A stretch of DNA of 23,370 bases from Chlamydiota bacterium (lineage in GTDB: Bacteria; Chlamydiota; Chlamydiia; Chlamydiales; JAJFMI01): positions 1-23,370 of the forward strand of contig JAJFMI010000170.1 in NCBI GenBank assembly GCA_021772235.1. The letters are read 5' to 3'. The position numbers were made by a program, and so were the translations under genes. Within the stretch, counting starts at the first letter, position 1, and every line of letters starts with the position of its first letter. Shown here piece by piece: positions 1-7,329 of the stretch. Below the pieces are notes generated by a model that saw nothing but the letters and a program-made list of their open reading frames with translations, searched no databases and had not been told where the DNA came from.

Positions 1-176
1 GTTCCGTAGGAGGTATCTTCCCATGTTACGCTCTCACTTGGTCCAATTGTCATGGCACCAAGTTGGATGTTGGCATTGCTAAAAACTGTTGCGGTAAGGG
101 TGTAGGGGCTATCATTTTTTATGGTGATCGCCCCTGCAAAAAGCGTTAGCGGGAAGAGAAAGAGGAGTTTTCTCAA
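1..176 (-). CDS. Small exported protein downstream of oppA (5' part only)
   Basis: This reading frame begins with TTG at 176 on the minus strand and leaves the window after 58 codons. The TTG shares bases with the oppA stop codon (TTGA overlap), and an AGAGGAG SD lies 7 nt upstream inside the oppA end, so translation is probably coupled to oppA. The N-terminus (RKLLFLFPLTLFAGA) is a clear signal peptide. The visible mature part (IKNDSPYTLTATVFSNAN, then a Gly/Ser/Thr-rich stretch with a Trp) looks like a small beta-rich secreted domain. I do not recognise a named family. I have a faint memory of small exported genes beside chlamydial oppA copies, but cannot confirm it. It is probably a periplasmic or surface protein co-expressed with the peptide-binding protein. 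The C-terminus is not in the window. Confidence 0.7.
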   Translation of the reverse strand, partial: MRKLLFLFPLTLFAGAITIKNDSPYTLTATVFSNANIQLGAMTIGPSESVTWEDTSYG

Positions 177-1774
177 CGGATGTCTCCTCTAAATGAGGCC
201 CATTTAAAGTCGAGGTTGCCTGTTTCAGTCAGTACGACGTCTTGCAAGTTTTGATCTTGCACGTAGAGCATGGTGAAGTAGAAAATCGGCATTACGGGCA
301 TCTCTTCAACAAGTTTTGCTTCGCATTTTGCCAAAAGTTCTTTACGCGCTTGGTCGTCTTGAATGGTGTAGGATTCTTCAAGCTGTGCGGCAAATTCTTC
401 GTTTTCCCAGCCGGTATTATTCGTCCCGTTATTTTTCGAGGCAAAAACTTCAAGGAAGTTAATGGGATCATTATAGTCGGCGATCCAAGATCCGCATGCA
501 AGTTGGTAATCTTGATTGCGCACGCGATCAAAATAGACTTTTGTCTCTGTAGATTCTAAGGCTATTTGAATACCAAATGCTTCACTCCACTGCTCCTGTA
601 TCGCTTGTGCGATGCGGTGGTTACGGTCAGAGTTTGCGTAGGAAAGGCGTATTTCAGGAAGTTCTTTTAATCCGAGTTCTTCTTTTGTTTGGTCAAAGAG
701 TTCCTTAGCAAGGGAGGTATTGTGATCGGAAAAAAGTGTGGTTTTTTGCAATCCCATGCTTTCAGGAACGATGCCTAAAGCAGGTATTTGGCTTCCTTGT
801 GTAACATGTTCAATTATGGCGTTGCGGTCGATTGCCAGTGCCAATGCTCTGCGAAATCCGGGATGGTTAAAGGGGGCTGTTTCTGTGTTGACGCGGATCC
901 AATAGGTGCCTAAAAATGGTTTCACTTGGAGTTTTTCATGAGTTTTCAACGACGAGAGGGCGTCTGTTGGAATGACGCCATAAGGCGATCCTTCCCAGTG
1001 CAATTCTTTGTTTTCATAGAGAGAAAAACCAGTCGCTTCATCGACCATTGCCATTTCGATTTTTCCCATTTTTACTGAGGTTTTATCCCAGTAGTGCGGG
1101 TTTTTTTCTGCTACCATCTGATTGTGGTGTTTCCATTCTGATAAATTGAATGGTCCGTTGCTGACAAATGTCTGGCTATTTTGCGCCCAATTGGGGTTTT
1201 CTCTATCGATTTTTGCGTTTACGGGAAAGAAAACTGGAGAGGCGAGTAAGTCGAGAAAGTAGGGGGTGGGATTTTCAAGCTTCACTGCAAGGGTTTTGCT
1301 ATCTAAGGCTTTAACGCCGAGAAAACTCATAGGAAGTTTGCCTTCCTTGATTGATTTGGCATTTTTTATCGGAAAGAGTTGTCCTGCTTGATCGGAAGAG
1401 AAATTGGGGGAGAGCGACTTTTTCCAAGCGTAGACGAAATCGTTTGCTGTGAGAGGATCTCCGTTTGACCAAGTGCTTTCTCGCAGGTGGAATGTATAAA
1501 ATCGTCCATCTTCAGAGAGGTCGTAACTTTCTGCGAGTGCGCAACAGGGGGCGCCGTTACAATCGACGCGCGTGAGCCCTTCAAAAAACATTTTTATTAC
1601 GTTAATATCAGAGAGACCTCGTGCTTTTCGCGGATCAAGCGTTCCCGGTTCTGAAGTAATATTGATTTTAAGAGCTGTTTTACAGCACTCTTTTTTTGGA
1701 GTCTTTGGCGTTGTGCCTTTATTGCATCCAACAAATCCTACTAGTGCAAAACAGAGAACAAAATTCCTAATCAT
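173..1774 (-). CDS. oppA: OppA-type peptide ABC transporter substrate-binding lipoprotein
   Basis: Family 5 extracellular solute-binding protein (SBP_bac_5) that would bind oligopeptides in the periplasm for an Opp/Dpp permease; no permease or ATPase gene is adjacent. A lipoprotein signal (FALVGFVGC) predicts lipidation of the Cys. The mature N-terminus carries the family signature: EPGTLDPRKA, then FEGLTRVD, LAESYDLSEDGRFYTFHLRE, and WSNGDPLTANDFVYAWKK. About 533 aa is normal for OppA. Two in-frame ATGs exist (1780 and 1774). The AAGG at 1783-1786 is 2 nt from the first and 8 nt from the second, so I chose 1774; 1780 would add only Met-Ser. Two Cys pairs (ECC near the mature N-terminus, CNGAPCC later) fit a disulfide-rich chlamydial envelope. 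A promoter and a long 5' hairpin lie just upstream, and an exported gene is coupled downstream. Confidence 0.93.
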   Translation of the reverse strand: MIRNFVLCFALVGFVGCNKGTTPKTPKKECCKTALKINITSEPGTLDPRKARGLSDINVIKMFFEGLTRVDCNGAPCCALAESYDLSEDGRFYTFHLRESTWSNGDPLTANDFVYAWKKSLSPNFSSDQAGQLFPIKNAKSIKEGKLPMSFLGVKALDSKTLAVKLENPTPYFLDLLASPVFFPVNAKIDRENPNWAQNSQTFVSNGPFNLSEWKHHNQMVAEKNPHYWDKTSVKMGKIEMAMVDEATGFSLYENKELHWEGSPYGVIPTDALSSLKTHEKLQVKPFLGTYWIRVNTETAPFNHPGFRRALALAIDRNAIIEHVTQGSQIPALGIVPESMGLQKTTLFSDHNTSLAKELFDQTKEELGLKELPEIRLSYANSDRNHRIAQAIQEQWSEAFGIQIALESTETKVYFDRVRNQDYQLACGSWIADYNDPINFLEVFASKNNGTNNTGWENEEFAAQLEESYTIQDDQARKELLAKCEAKLVEEMPVMPIFYFTMLYVQDQNLQDVVLTETGNLDFKWASFRGDIR

Positions 1775-1792
1775 AGACATAACCTTTTTTTG

Positions 1793-1852
1793 GAGGTGTT
1801 TACCTGTTGATCTTTTAGCGAATTCTAGAAAAGATCAAGTGTTCAACACCTC
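1793..1852 (-). promoter_or_regulatory. Long imperfect hairpin at the 5' end of the oppA mRNA
   Basis: Two 24-nt arms (1793-1816 and 1829-1852) are complementary at 20 of 24 positions. On the minus strand there is an outer 8-bp stem (GAGGTGTT/AACACCTC), an internal mismatch zone and a 10-bp inner stem (TTGATCTTTT/AAAAGATCAA), with a 12-nt loop containing GAATTC. The predicted oppA transcription start (about 1853) is at the base of this stem, so the hairpin would form almost the whole 5' UTR. It has no U-tract on either side, which argues against a terminator. A role as an mRNA-stabilising or translation-controlling leader is inference. Confidence 0.6.
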
Positions 1853-1859
1853 TTTGAGG

Positions 1860-1888
1860 TTTATAGGCGATTAGGAATTATTCATCAA
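1860..1888 (-). promoter_or_regulatory. Promoter for oppA, sigma70/sigma66-like
   Basis: On the minus strand TTGATG (1888-1883), a 17-nt spacer and TATAAA (1865-1860) match the housekeeping consensus at 4/6 and 5/6. It starts right after the stop codon of the upstream small lipoprotein gene. The predicted start point is near 1853. Confidence 0.6.
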
Positions 1889-1889
1889 C

Positions 1890-2060
1890 TTATTTGCAAG
1901 GATCTGTATCGCAAGGATCGTCTGCAGGGCAGCTAGGTGTGCTTGGTCTTGCAGGCTGATTCTTTTTTGTTGCAGGTGTTTGCTGCTGCTGTGGCTGTGA
2001 TGTATTACAGCTTGTTGCGCCGAATAATGCTAGGCAAATGAATAATAGGGACTTCTTCAT
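1890..2060 (-). CDS. Small Gln/Pro-rich lipoprotein with a Cys/Asp C-terminal tail
   Basis: A 56-aa protein starting at ATG 2060, with SD AAAGGAG 7 nt upstream. A GTG further upstream in frame would place the SD inside the gene and is not used. The N-terminus MKKSLLFICLALFGATSC is a lipoprotein signal with lipidation at Cys18, leaving a mature peptide of only about 39 residues. That peptide has a QPQQQQ linker, a Pro/Lys/Arg-rich middle and a tail SCPADDPCDTDPCK with three Cys and four Asp. No known domain. It could be a disulfide-linked envelope lipoprotein or bind metal; both are speculation. It diverges from the NlpC/P60 gene with only 44 bp between starts, so its promoter must overlap the 5' end of that gene; I see no convincing -35/-10 pair there. 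Confidence 0.72.
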   Translation of the reverse strand: MKKSLLFICLALFGATSCNTSQPQQQQTPATKKNQPARPSTPSCPADDPCDTDPCK

Positions 2061-2089
2061 GGATAACTCCTTTTTTTTCACACATTATT

Positions 2090-2098
2090 TGTTATGAT
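2090..2098 (+). promoter_or_regulatory. Extended -10 promoter for the NlpC/P60 gene
   Basis: TGT followed by TATGAT (2093-2098) is an extended -10 element (TGnTATnnT type); the -35 region is only a T-run. Counting 7 nt downstream puts the start point on the A of the ATG at 2105, which suggests a leaderless mRNA, consistent with the absence of an SD before this ATG. Confidence 0.42.
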
Positions 2099-2104
2099 AG
2101 TTTT

Positions 2105-2776
2105 ATGCAAATATCTATTACGAATGCTCCTGTCTTCCATACGACAAATCTCGAATATAAGGAGGATGAGCAGGGCCTTTTTCGTCCGTTGGAGCTCATT
2201 ATTTTTGAGGGAACTGAGGTAGAGGTTATTGGGGAAGAAGAGGGTTTTTATCAAGTAGAGCTCTCTTTTTATCCTTCAAAGGTTCCGCTTTATATCCCGA
2301 AAATTTTTATTGGAAATGGGACGCCAAAAAAACGTTTAATGCCTTCGGGTGATAAAATATTAGAAAGTTTTTATTCCAAGTTAGCTCTTCCCTATGTTTG
2401 GGGCGGGAATTGTTCTCAAGGTGTTCCTGAGATGCTGTCGCTTTTTCCTGGCGACTCGCGCTGGCTTTTTCGTGGGCTCGATTGTTCTGGTCTTCTTTTT
2501 GAAGCAACAGGGGGAATCACTCCGCGCAACACTTCTTGGTTAAAAAGTTTTGGAGAGCCGGTAGTGGGAGATTTAGAGCCGCTTGATATGATTATTTATG
2601 AGGGGCATGTTCTTTTTGTTGTGGAAGGGGGGAAAACGATTGAAAGTTGTGTGGATGATGGGGGCGTTGTTTTACACGATTTGCAAGAAAGACTCGAAAA
2701 AATTCAAAAACCGTTGTTTTTTAGGCGCTTCTCAAAGATTTTGCGCAGCTCTTCTTTTTCAAAGTCGCTTTCTTGA
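2105..2776 (+). CDS. SH3b-NlpC/P60 peptidoglycan hydrolase
   Basis: A 223-aa protein with an N-terminal SH3b-like region (about 5-75) and a C-terminal NlpC/P60 cysteine peptidase domain (about 82-205). The family cleaves gamma-D-Glu-diamino acid or related bonds in peptidoglycan stem peptides. Visible active-site motifs are LPYVWGGN (Tyr97), GLDCSGLLF (nucleophile Cys127) and EGHVLFV (His168). At the usual third polar position, IES, a Glu180 replaces the common His/Asn/Gln. No signal peptide is apparent, so it may act in the cytoplasm on recycled fragments or be exported another way; chlamydial NlpC proteins are known to have this two-domain build. There is no SD before the ATG. The last 73 nt overlap tail-to-tail with the YacP-like gene on the other strand, giving a Ser/Lys/Phe-rich tail beyond the domain. 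Confidence 0.88.
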   Translation: MQISITNAPVFHTTNLEYKEDEQGLFRPLELIIFEGTEVEVIGEEEGFYQVELSFYPSKVPLYIPKIFIGNGTPKKRLMPSGDKILESFYSKLALPYVWGGNCSQGVPEMLSLFPGDSRWLFRGLDCSGLLFEATGGITPRNTSWLKSFGEPVVGDLEPLDMIIYEGHVLFVVEGGKTIESCVDDGGVVLHDLQERLEKIQKPLFFRRFSKILRSSSFSKSLS

Positions 2777-3168
2777 TAGTGGGGCTTTCCTTTTTTCTTT
2801 TTGCGTTTGTGATGGGCAAGCACTAGGAACTCTTCCGCGGAAATGGTTCTAAATCCATACTCTTTTGCAGAAAAAGCGAGGGGACGATCGGAGGTAACGA
2901 GGGTGATTTCGCCTTTTTCGTGTGAAAGCAGTTCTAAGATGTAGCGATCGGCGCAGAGTTCGCGTGGTGAAAAGAGGATTTCGAGAGGGCCTTTTTTGGA
3001 TTGGATAGGCAGCTCGGAGCCGCCTTCGCTGGGGCTGTCAAAGACAACACGGATTTTTAATGGGACGGATATGAGGAATTGAACAAGTTCTTTGCGCGTT
3101 GTTTCTACATCATCTGGTGCGGGGACGATACGAAAAAGGAGATTATAACCGTCAACAAGGTATTCCAA
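2704..3168 (-). CDS. YacP/NYN-domain family protein (probable RNA-cleaving PIN-like fold)
   Basis: A 154-aa protein of the YacP-like NYN family; B. subtilis YacP (Rae1) is a ribosome-associated endoribonuclease. The PIN-like acidic residues are visible: LVDGYNLLF (Asp6, Asn9), VVFDSP (Asp44), CADRYILELL (Asp74) and TLVTSDRPL (Asp94). A basic linker KRKKKKGK (about 121-128) precedes a charged helical tail. It is the last gene of the greA-rdgB operon; its ATG overlaps the rdgB end by 17 nt, so it is translationally coupled. It has no terminator of its own that I can see and its 3' end runs 73 nt into the opposing NlpC gene. That it acts on RNA is known only for relatives; here it is inferred from fold residues. 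Confidence 0.8.
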   Translation of the reverse strand: MEYLVDGYNLLFRIVPAPDDVETTRKELVQFLISVPLKIRVVFDSPSEGGSELPIQSKKGPLEILFSPRELCADRYILELLSHEKGEITLVTSDRPLAFSAKEYGFRTISAEEFLVLAHHKRKKKKGKPHYQESDFEKEELRKIFEKRLKNNGF

Positions 3169-3757
3169 GTGATTCTAAGGTGATGAGGATTTTATCAAAG
3201 GCTCTGCGTCTGTGAGAGATGCGGTTTTTCACATCTTCGGTAAGTTCTGCCATTGTTTTATTGTAATCGTATTTGATGAAAATGGGATCGTAACCAAATC
3301 CTTTATTGCCGCGTGGCTCTAAAATAAGTGATCCTTCACAGGAGCCAGTGACGCATTTGATGAGGTCGCCATTTTCATTACTAAGTGCCATAGCGCACTC
3401 AAAACGGGCCAATCGTTTTTCTGGTTTAATGTTATGTAGTTCGTTGATCAGTTTTTCAAGATTCTCTTTATCGGAGGCGTTTTCTCCAGCGTAGCGGTTT
3501 GAATAGATGCCCGGTCGATCATCTAATGCTGGAACGACAAGTCCTGAGTCGTCTGCAAGGGTCATTATGTGCAATTCTTTTGCTGCAGATATTGCTTTAA
3601 GAATGGCGTTTTCTTCAAAAGTTGTACCCGTCTCTTCAGGTAGCTTAAATTGTGGAAAATCACGCAGCGTAAGCAGCTCAAGACTTTTGTTTTTTGACAA
3701 TATAGCACGGATTTCGCGCAGCTTGTGCAGATTTGATGTAGCTAGTAATAGTCTCAT
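3152..3757 (-). CDS. rdgB: RdgB/HAM1 XTP/dITP pyrophosphatase
   Basis: A 201-aa non-canonical purine nucleoside triphosphatase that hydrolyses dITP, ITP and XTP to the monophosphate and pyrophosphate, keeping deaminated purines out of DNA and RNA. All family signatures are present: ATSNLHKLREI near the N-terminus (substrate phosphate binding), EETGTTFEENAILKA, LADDSGLVVPAL with catalytic Asp70 (equivalent to E. coli Asp69), RPGIYSNRYAG, GNKGFGYDPIF (base pocket) and ISHRRRAF near the C-terminus. Length is normal. The start ATG overlaps the greA stop (ATGA) and the end overlaps the YacP-like gene, so it is the middle gene of a tightly coupled three-gene operon. Confidence 0.96.
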   Translation of the reverse strand: MRLLLATSNLHKLREIRAILSKNKSLELLTLRDFPQFKLPEETGTTFEENAILKAISAAKELHIMTLADDSGLVVPALDDRPGIYSNRYAGENASDKENLEKLINELHNIKPEKRLARFECAMALSNENGDLIKCVTGSCEGSLILEPRGNKGFGYDPIFIKYDYNKTMAELTEDVKNRISHRRRAFDKILITLESLGIPC

Positions 3758-5910
3758 GAAAAGTAGTTACGGATCTTTTTGATGGTGTATTCGGCATCCG
3801 CAGACTTAAAGGTAGCACCAACTTCTAATCCCGTCATCTCTTTTGCGAGTTTAGACTGAAATGAGAGGATGTTTTTTTCTGGATCGGCATCCCAAGGGCC
3901 GAGGAGAGTGAAGGTGGTTTCTTTTCCATTGCTGTCGACGCAGTCGATAATACAACCCACTCCGACTTTTGCTGTGTCGACATCTGTGGCGTTCATTACG
4001 CGTGCTTGACCGACCTGATCGGAGAGGCTTTTGAGTTCTGATTGGAGGCGGGAGCGCTGCTCTAAGGCAGATTTATATTCGGCGTTTTCGCGCAGATCCC
4101 CGTAGGCTCTTGCAATTTCTACTTGCTTAGCATTTTCTACTGTTTCTACCGTCGCAATCTGATGCATGCGATTTTTGATTTTGTTAAATCCTTCTTCTGT
4201 TGTCCAGAGAACATCCTCTTTTTCTTCATCTTGATACTTGCTTGATAGAGTTCCGAGTGAGGGATGCACCACTTCAGCTAAAGAGTGAAAGATTTTTTTA
4301 GCGTGGTCAGAAAGTGTATGACACTTTGTCGCAAGAAGCAAAAATTCGTGAACCATTTCCTTGCTAGCGCCTTGGAAAACTTGGCGTACATTTGCAAAAC
4401 GGCCTGCGAGTAAAAAGTTTTGCATCTTCTTAAGAAGATCGCGCTGGCCTTTATCACGTTCAAGTTGATAGTAGAGGGAGAGAAAGGCTTCAAATACACG
4501 ACATTTTCCTTCTGCATCAGCAAAGGGAAGAGCATCATTTTGCATGACTTTTTGCATATACCAGTGCATCGCAAGAGGATGACGGCTGGGGTTTTGGAAG
4601 AGTGTCTCTAGTCTCGTTTTCAATTCGTGATCTTTTTTCTCTTCAACTAAGGTCTGTAAGATGTAATCGCGTAGAGGGTTTTGGTGCAGAGTTAGAAGCA
4701 TTTCTAAAAAGAGTTCGCTCCAATCAGGACGCAACTTATGAATAAGAACAAGGGTACGTTTTTTGTAAGCGACGATTTCGATCTTTGCAATGATCATTTG
4801 GATATTTGAAAAACGTTTAATCAGCTCTTCTTTAGCTTTAAGTGCTTTTGCAGGGTCTAAATCTTCAAGAAGGTAATAGAGCTGTAATTCTTGTGCATCT
4901 GTCAGCTCTTCTGTTTTGATAATGTCCACGAGCTTTTCTGCTAAAGAGTTTTTAAATTCTGCTTTTTTTAATGCGAGGGAAAAGTCGCGCAAGAAAGCGT
5001 AAACCATTTGAATGAAGGAATCGGTATCGGGGCTTTTTTCTAAAGATTGTTTTAGACGCTCTTCTGGGGTGAGTTCATTTTCACGGAGAGTAAAAGGGGA
5101 GCGCAAATCGTCAGGAGTTTCGATGAGATTGTCTTTTTTTAGCTTATTGCGAGCTGTCTGCCACCAGCGGGGCCACTCTTTTTCATCAATCACAAGCTCT
5201 ACGAGTTCATCTTTTATTTCCGCCGCAGTTTTAGGGCCCAAGTCGGTGAGCAATCTTCGTATAACAGCAACAGGGTCGCGTTTTGCCCACTCTTCCAATT
5301 TGTCGGGATCGCCAAAACGCATTGCGAGGAAATGCTCCGTGGAAACAGGGACTAAGACCTTAAAGGCATTTGCAAAGGAAAAATCCTTAATGCCTGAAAC
5401 ATAATCAAATTCGATGGAGATCTGTTCGCGTAAACCTGAAACATCCATGATTTCGCCAACACCCCAGCCGCCGGAATGGAATACGAAATTGCCTTTTTTC
5501 ATATGTGCGAGCAGCTCAAAGTTGCGCACGGAGCCTTGAAAATCTACTTGTTCACGTAGGCCGACAAGCTTTAGCTTATGTGCAAAGTCTTTGTCGTCTG
5601 GAAAGCGCGCCTGTAAATATTCGATAGCCCTTGTTGCAAGTTCGGGGGAATTCGTAGTTTGAAGGTCGAAAACAAGCGCAAAAGTTTCACGAGAAAGCTC
5701 GGTATCGTTGATTTTTTCCCATAGAGTTAGGATGTTTTCGACATAGAGGCCGAAAGAGGTGGTGATGTTTGCTTCTTTTGCTGCTAGTAAAATTTCTTTT
5801 AGCTCTAAGCCATCAATTTCATCGGATTCACAATATTCTTCCCACAAGTTCAAAAAAGATGGATAGTCATTATTTGAAAGGTGTTTCTTAAATTGCTTGT
5901 AATAGTCCAT
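3754..5910 (-). CDS. greA: Chlamydial-type long GreA transcript cleavage factor
   Basis: A 718-aa protein, over four times the length of E. coli GreA. Residues 571-718 are a complete GreA: an N-terminal coiled coil (571-645) with the acidic tip motif GDLRENAEY (Asp605, Glu608) that enters the RNA polymerase secondary channel, then the FKBP-like C-terminal domain (about 650-718). It rescues backtracked polymerase by stimulating transcript cleavage. The first 570 residues are mostly helical; about 141-190 (VFHSGGWGVGEIMDV, then ISIEF) look like a small Tudor/CarD-type barrel, which is my inference. Chlamydial GreA proteins of about 700 aa are known. It is the first gene of the operon with rdgB and the YacP-like gene, with SD GGAG 4 nt before the ATG and its own promoter, divergent from nqrA. 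Confidence 0.95.
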   Translation of the reverse strand: MDYYKQFKKHLSNNDYPSFLNLWEEYCESDEIDGLELKEILLAAKEANITTSFGLYVENILTLWEKINDTELSRETFALVFDLQTTNSPELATRAIEYLQARFPDDKDFAHKLKLVGLREQVDFQGSVRNFELLAHMKKGNFVFHSGGWGVGEIMDVSGLREQISIEFDYVSGIKDFSFANAFKVLVPVSTEHFLAMRFGDPDKLEEWAKRDPVAVIRRLLTDLGPKTAAEIKDELVELVIDEKEWPRWWQTARNKLKKDNLIETPDDLRSPFTLRENELTPEERLKQSLEKSPDTDSFIQMVYAFLRDFSLALKKAEFKNSLAEKLVDIIKTEELTDAQELQLYYLLEDLDPAKALKAKEELIKRFSNIQMIIAKIEIVAYKKRTLVLIHKLRPDWSELFLEMLLTLHQNPLRDYILQTLVEEKKDHELKTRLETLFQNPSRHPLAMHWYMQKVMQNDALPFADAEGKCRVFEAFLSLYYQLERDKGQRDLLKKMQNFLLAGRFANVRQVFQGASKEMVHEFLLLATKCHTLSDHAKKIFHSLAEVVHPSLGTLSSKYQDEEKEDVLWTTEEGFNKIKNRMHQIATVETVENAKQVEIARAYGDLRENAEYKSALEQRSRLQSELKSLSDQVGQARVMNATDVDTAKVGVGCIIDCVDSNGKETTFTLLGPWDADPEKNILSFQSKLAKEMTGLEVGATFKSADAEYTIKKIRNYFS

Positions 5911-5936
5911 GTAACTCCGGTTTAACTAATATTAAT

Positions 5937-5965
5937 ATTGTACTAAATCCATCTTTAAATTTCAA
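5937..5965 (-). promoter_or_regulatory. Promoter for greA-rdgB-yacP operon
   Basis: On the minus strand TTGAAA (5965-5960), a 17-nt spacer and TACAAT (5942-5937) form a near-consensus sigma70/sigma66 promoter. The predicted start near 5930 gives a 5' UTR of about 20 nt with GGAG before the greA ATG. It lies in the 99-bp gap shared with divergent nqrA, for which I cannot identify a comparable promoter. Confidence 0.72.
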
Positions 5966-6009
5966 CATCTGTGTGGAAGTAAATAGATGAATGGGAGATA
6001 GTTTTGAAT

Positions 6010-7311
6010 ATGCATATCAAGATTCACAAAGGGTTAAATATACCCGTCCCAGGAAAATCTGAAAAACAATTCGGAGAGTTGCCTCAACCAAAGCGCGCTG
6101 CATTAGAGTTGAGCTCTTTTACTGACATACGTCTCGCGTTAAAAGTGCATGAAGGCGATCTCGTCCAAATTGGCACACCACTTGCTTACGACAAAGATCT
6201 TCCCGAGCGTTTTTTTGTAAGTCCGGTTTCCGGAAAAGTCGTTGAGATCAAGCGCGGAGAAAAAAGACGTATCCTCGCAGTCGTTATTGAATTAGACGCC
6301 GAGCAGAAAAACGCTCCTCTTCCAAAAATTGAAAAGGAAGATCAAGAAGGTCTAATCAAAGCCTTTCTTTCCGCAGGTCTTTTTGCTCATATTCGTATGC
6401 GTCCTTGCGATATTCTTGCAAATCCCAAACGTCTTCCCAAAAGCATCTTTGTACAAGCGCTTACCTCTGCACCTTACGAACCACCACCAGCACTTGAAAT
6501 CGAAAAACACAAAGAAGCCTTTGAAAAAGGATTAGAGCTCCTTGCAAAAATCGCTACCGTTCATGTGACCGCAAAAGAGCCTATGCAATTGCAAAATGTG
6601 CAAATGCACACAGCTGAAGGGCCGCATCCAATCGCAAATCCTTCCCTCCATATTTATCACATTGATCCAATCAAAAATCGTGATGAAGTCGTTTGGACAG
6701 TGCAGGTGCATGATGTCATTGCTATTGGTATATTTGCTTTGGAAAATCGCTATTATAATAGACGTCTCATTAGCTTAGCTGGTGATCCTGTTCCTGAAGA
6801 AAAACGCGGTTACTATTTTGCGACTGTTGGCACACAGATTAGCGAACTTTTTCAAAACGAAGAAGTGCGCATTATCTCAGGAAATCCTCTTACAGGCAGG
6901 CAAGTAGCGCCCGATGGTTACCTAGGATTTTCCGATTCCGTTCTTTGCGCTATTCAAGAGAGTCACAAACGCAAACTTCTCCACTTCCTGCGTCTCAAAA
7001 CCAAAAACTATTCTGCGCTCAAAGCTTATCTCACATCCAAACAGGCGCAATTTTCCACTCTGCAACATGGAGAAGAGCGCGCTTTTGTCGATGGCGGCAT
7101 CTACCAAAAAGTGATGCCAATGGAAATCTCTGTCATGCACCTGATCAAAGCGCTTTTAGCAGAAGATTTAGAATTGGCTGATGAGCTCGGCTTGCTCGAA
7201 GTCGCTGCAGAAGATTTTGCCTTAGCAGAATTCCTCTGTCCGAGCAAAGTTCCGATGAGTGCTATTGCGCAAAAAGGTTTACTTGCTTACTCTGACCAAT
7301 ATCTAAAATGA
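6010..7311 (+). CDS. nqrA: NqrA, Na+-translocating NADH:quinone reductase subunit A
   Basis: A 433-aa subunit A of the Na+-NQR complex, the respiratory NADH dehydrogenase that pumps sodium; NqrA is the peripheral subunit linked to quinone binding. Recognisable stretches: KIHKGLNIPVPG at the start, FFVSPVSGKVVEIKRGEKR (biotinyl-lipoyl-like barrel), RMRPCDILANPKRLPKSIF, RYYNRRLISLAGDPVPE, SGNPLTGRQVAPDGYLGF and LGLLEVAAEDFALAEFLCPSK. No membrane segment. I chose ATG 6010 because its N-terminus aligns with the Met-X-Ile start of other NqrA proteins as I recall them; a TTG at 6004 is 6 nt from GGGAG (5993-5997) and would add Met-Asn. As in Chlamydia, nqrA stands apart from nqrBCDEF. The porin-like gene follows after 18 nt and is probably co-transcribed. 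Confidence 0.95.
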   Translation: MHIKIHKGLNIPVPGKSEKQFGELPQPKRAALELSSFTDIRLALKVHEGDLVQIGTPLAYDKDLPERFFVSPVSGKVVEIKRGEKRRILAVVIELDAEQKNAPLPKIEKEDQEGLIKAFLSAGLFAHIRMRPCDILANPKRLPKSIFVQALTSAPYEPPPALEIEKHKEAFEKGLELLAKIATVHVTAKEPMQLQNVQMHTAEGPHPIANPSLHIYHIDPIKNRDEVVWTVQVHDVIAIGIFALENRYYNRRLISLAGDPVPEEKRGYYFATVGTQISELFQNEEVRIISGNPLTGRQVAPDGYLGFSDSVLCAIQESHKRKLLHFLRLKTKNYSALKAYLTSKQAQFSTLQHGEERAFVDGGIYQKVMPMEISVMHLIKALLAEDLELADELGLLEVAAEDFALAEFLCPSKVPMSAIAQKGLLAYSDQYLK

Positions 7312-7329
7312 TAACAAAAAGGTTTATTT

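Noticed and set aside
1793..1852. The oppA-upstream hairpin as a Rho-independent terminator for the small lipoprotein gene
   Set aside because: On the minus strand it is followed by a run of A, not T, and a promoter lies between the lipoprotein stop and the hairpin.
2159..2168. AAGGAGG directly before an ATG inside the NlpC/P60 gene
   Set aside because: The ATG is out of frame, has no spacer and leads to a stop after about 18 codons.
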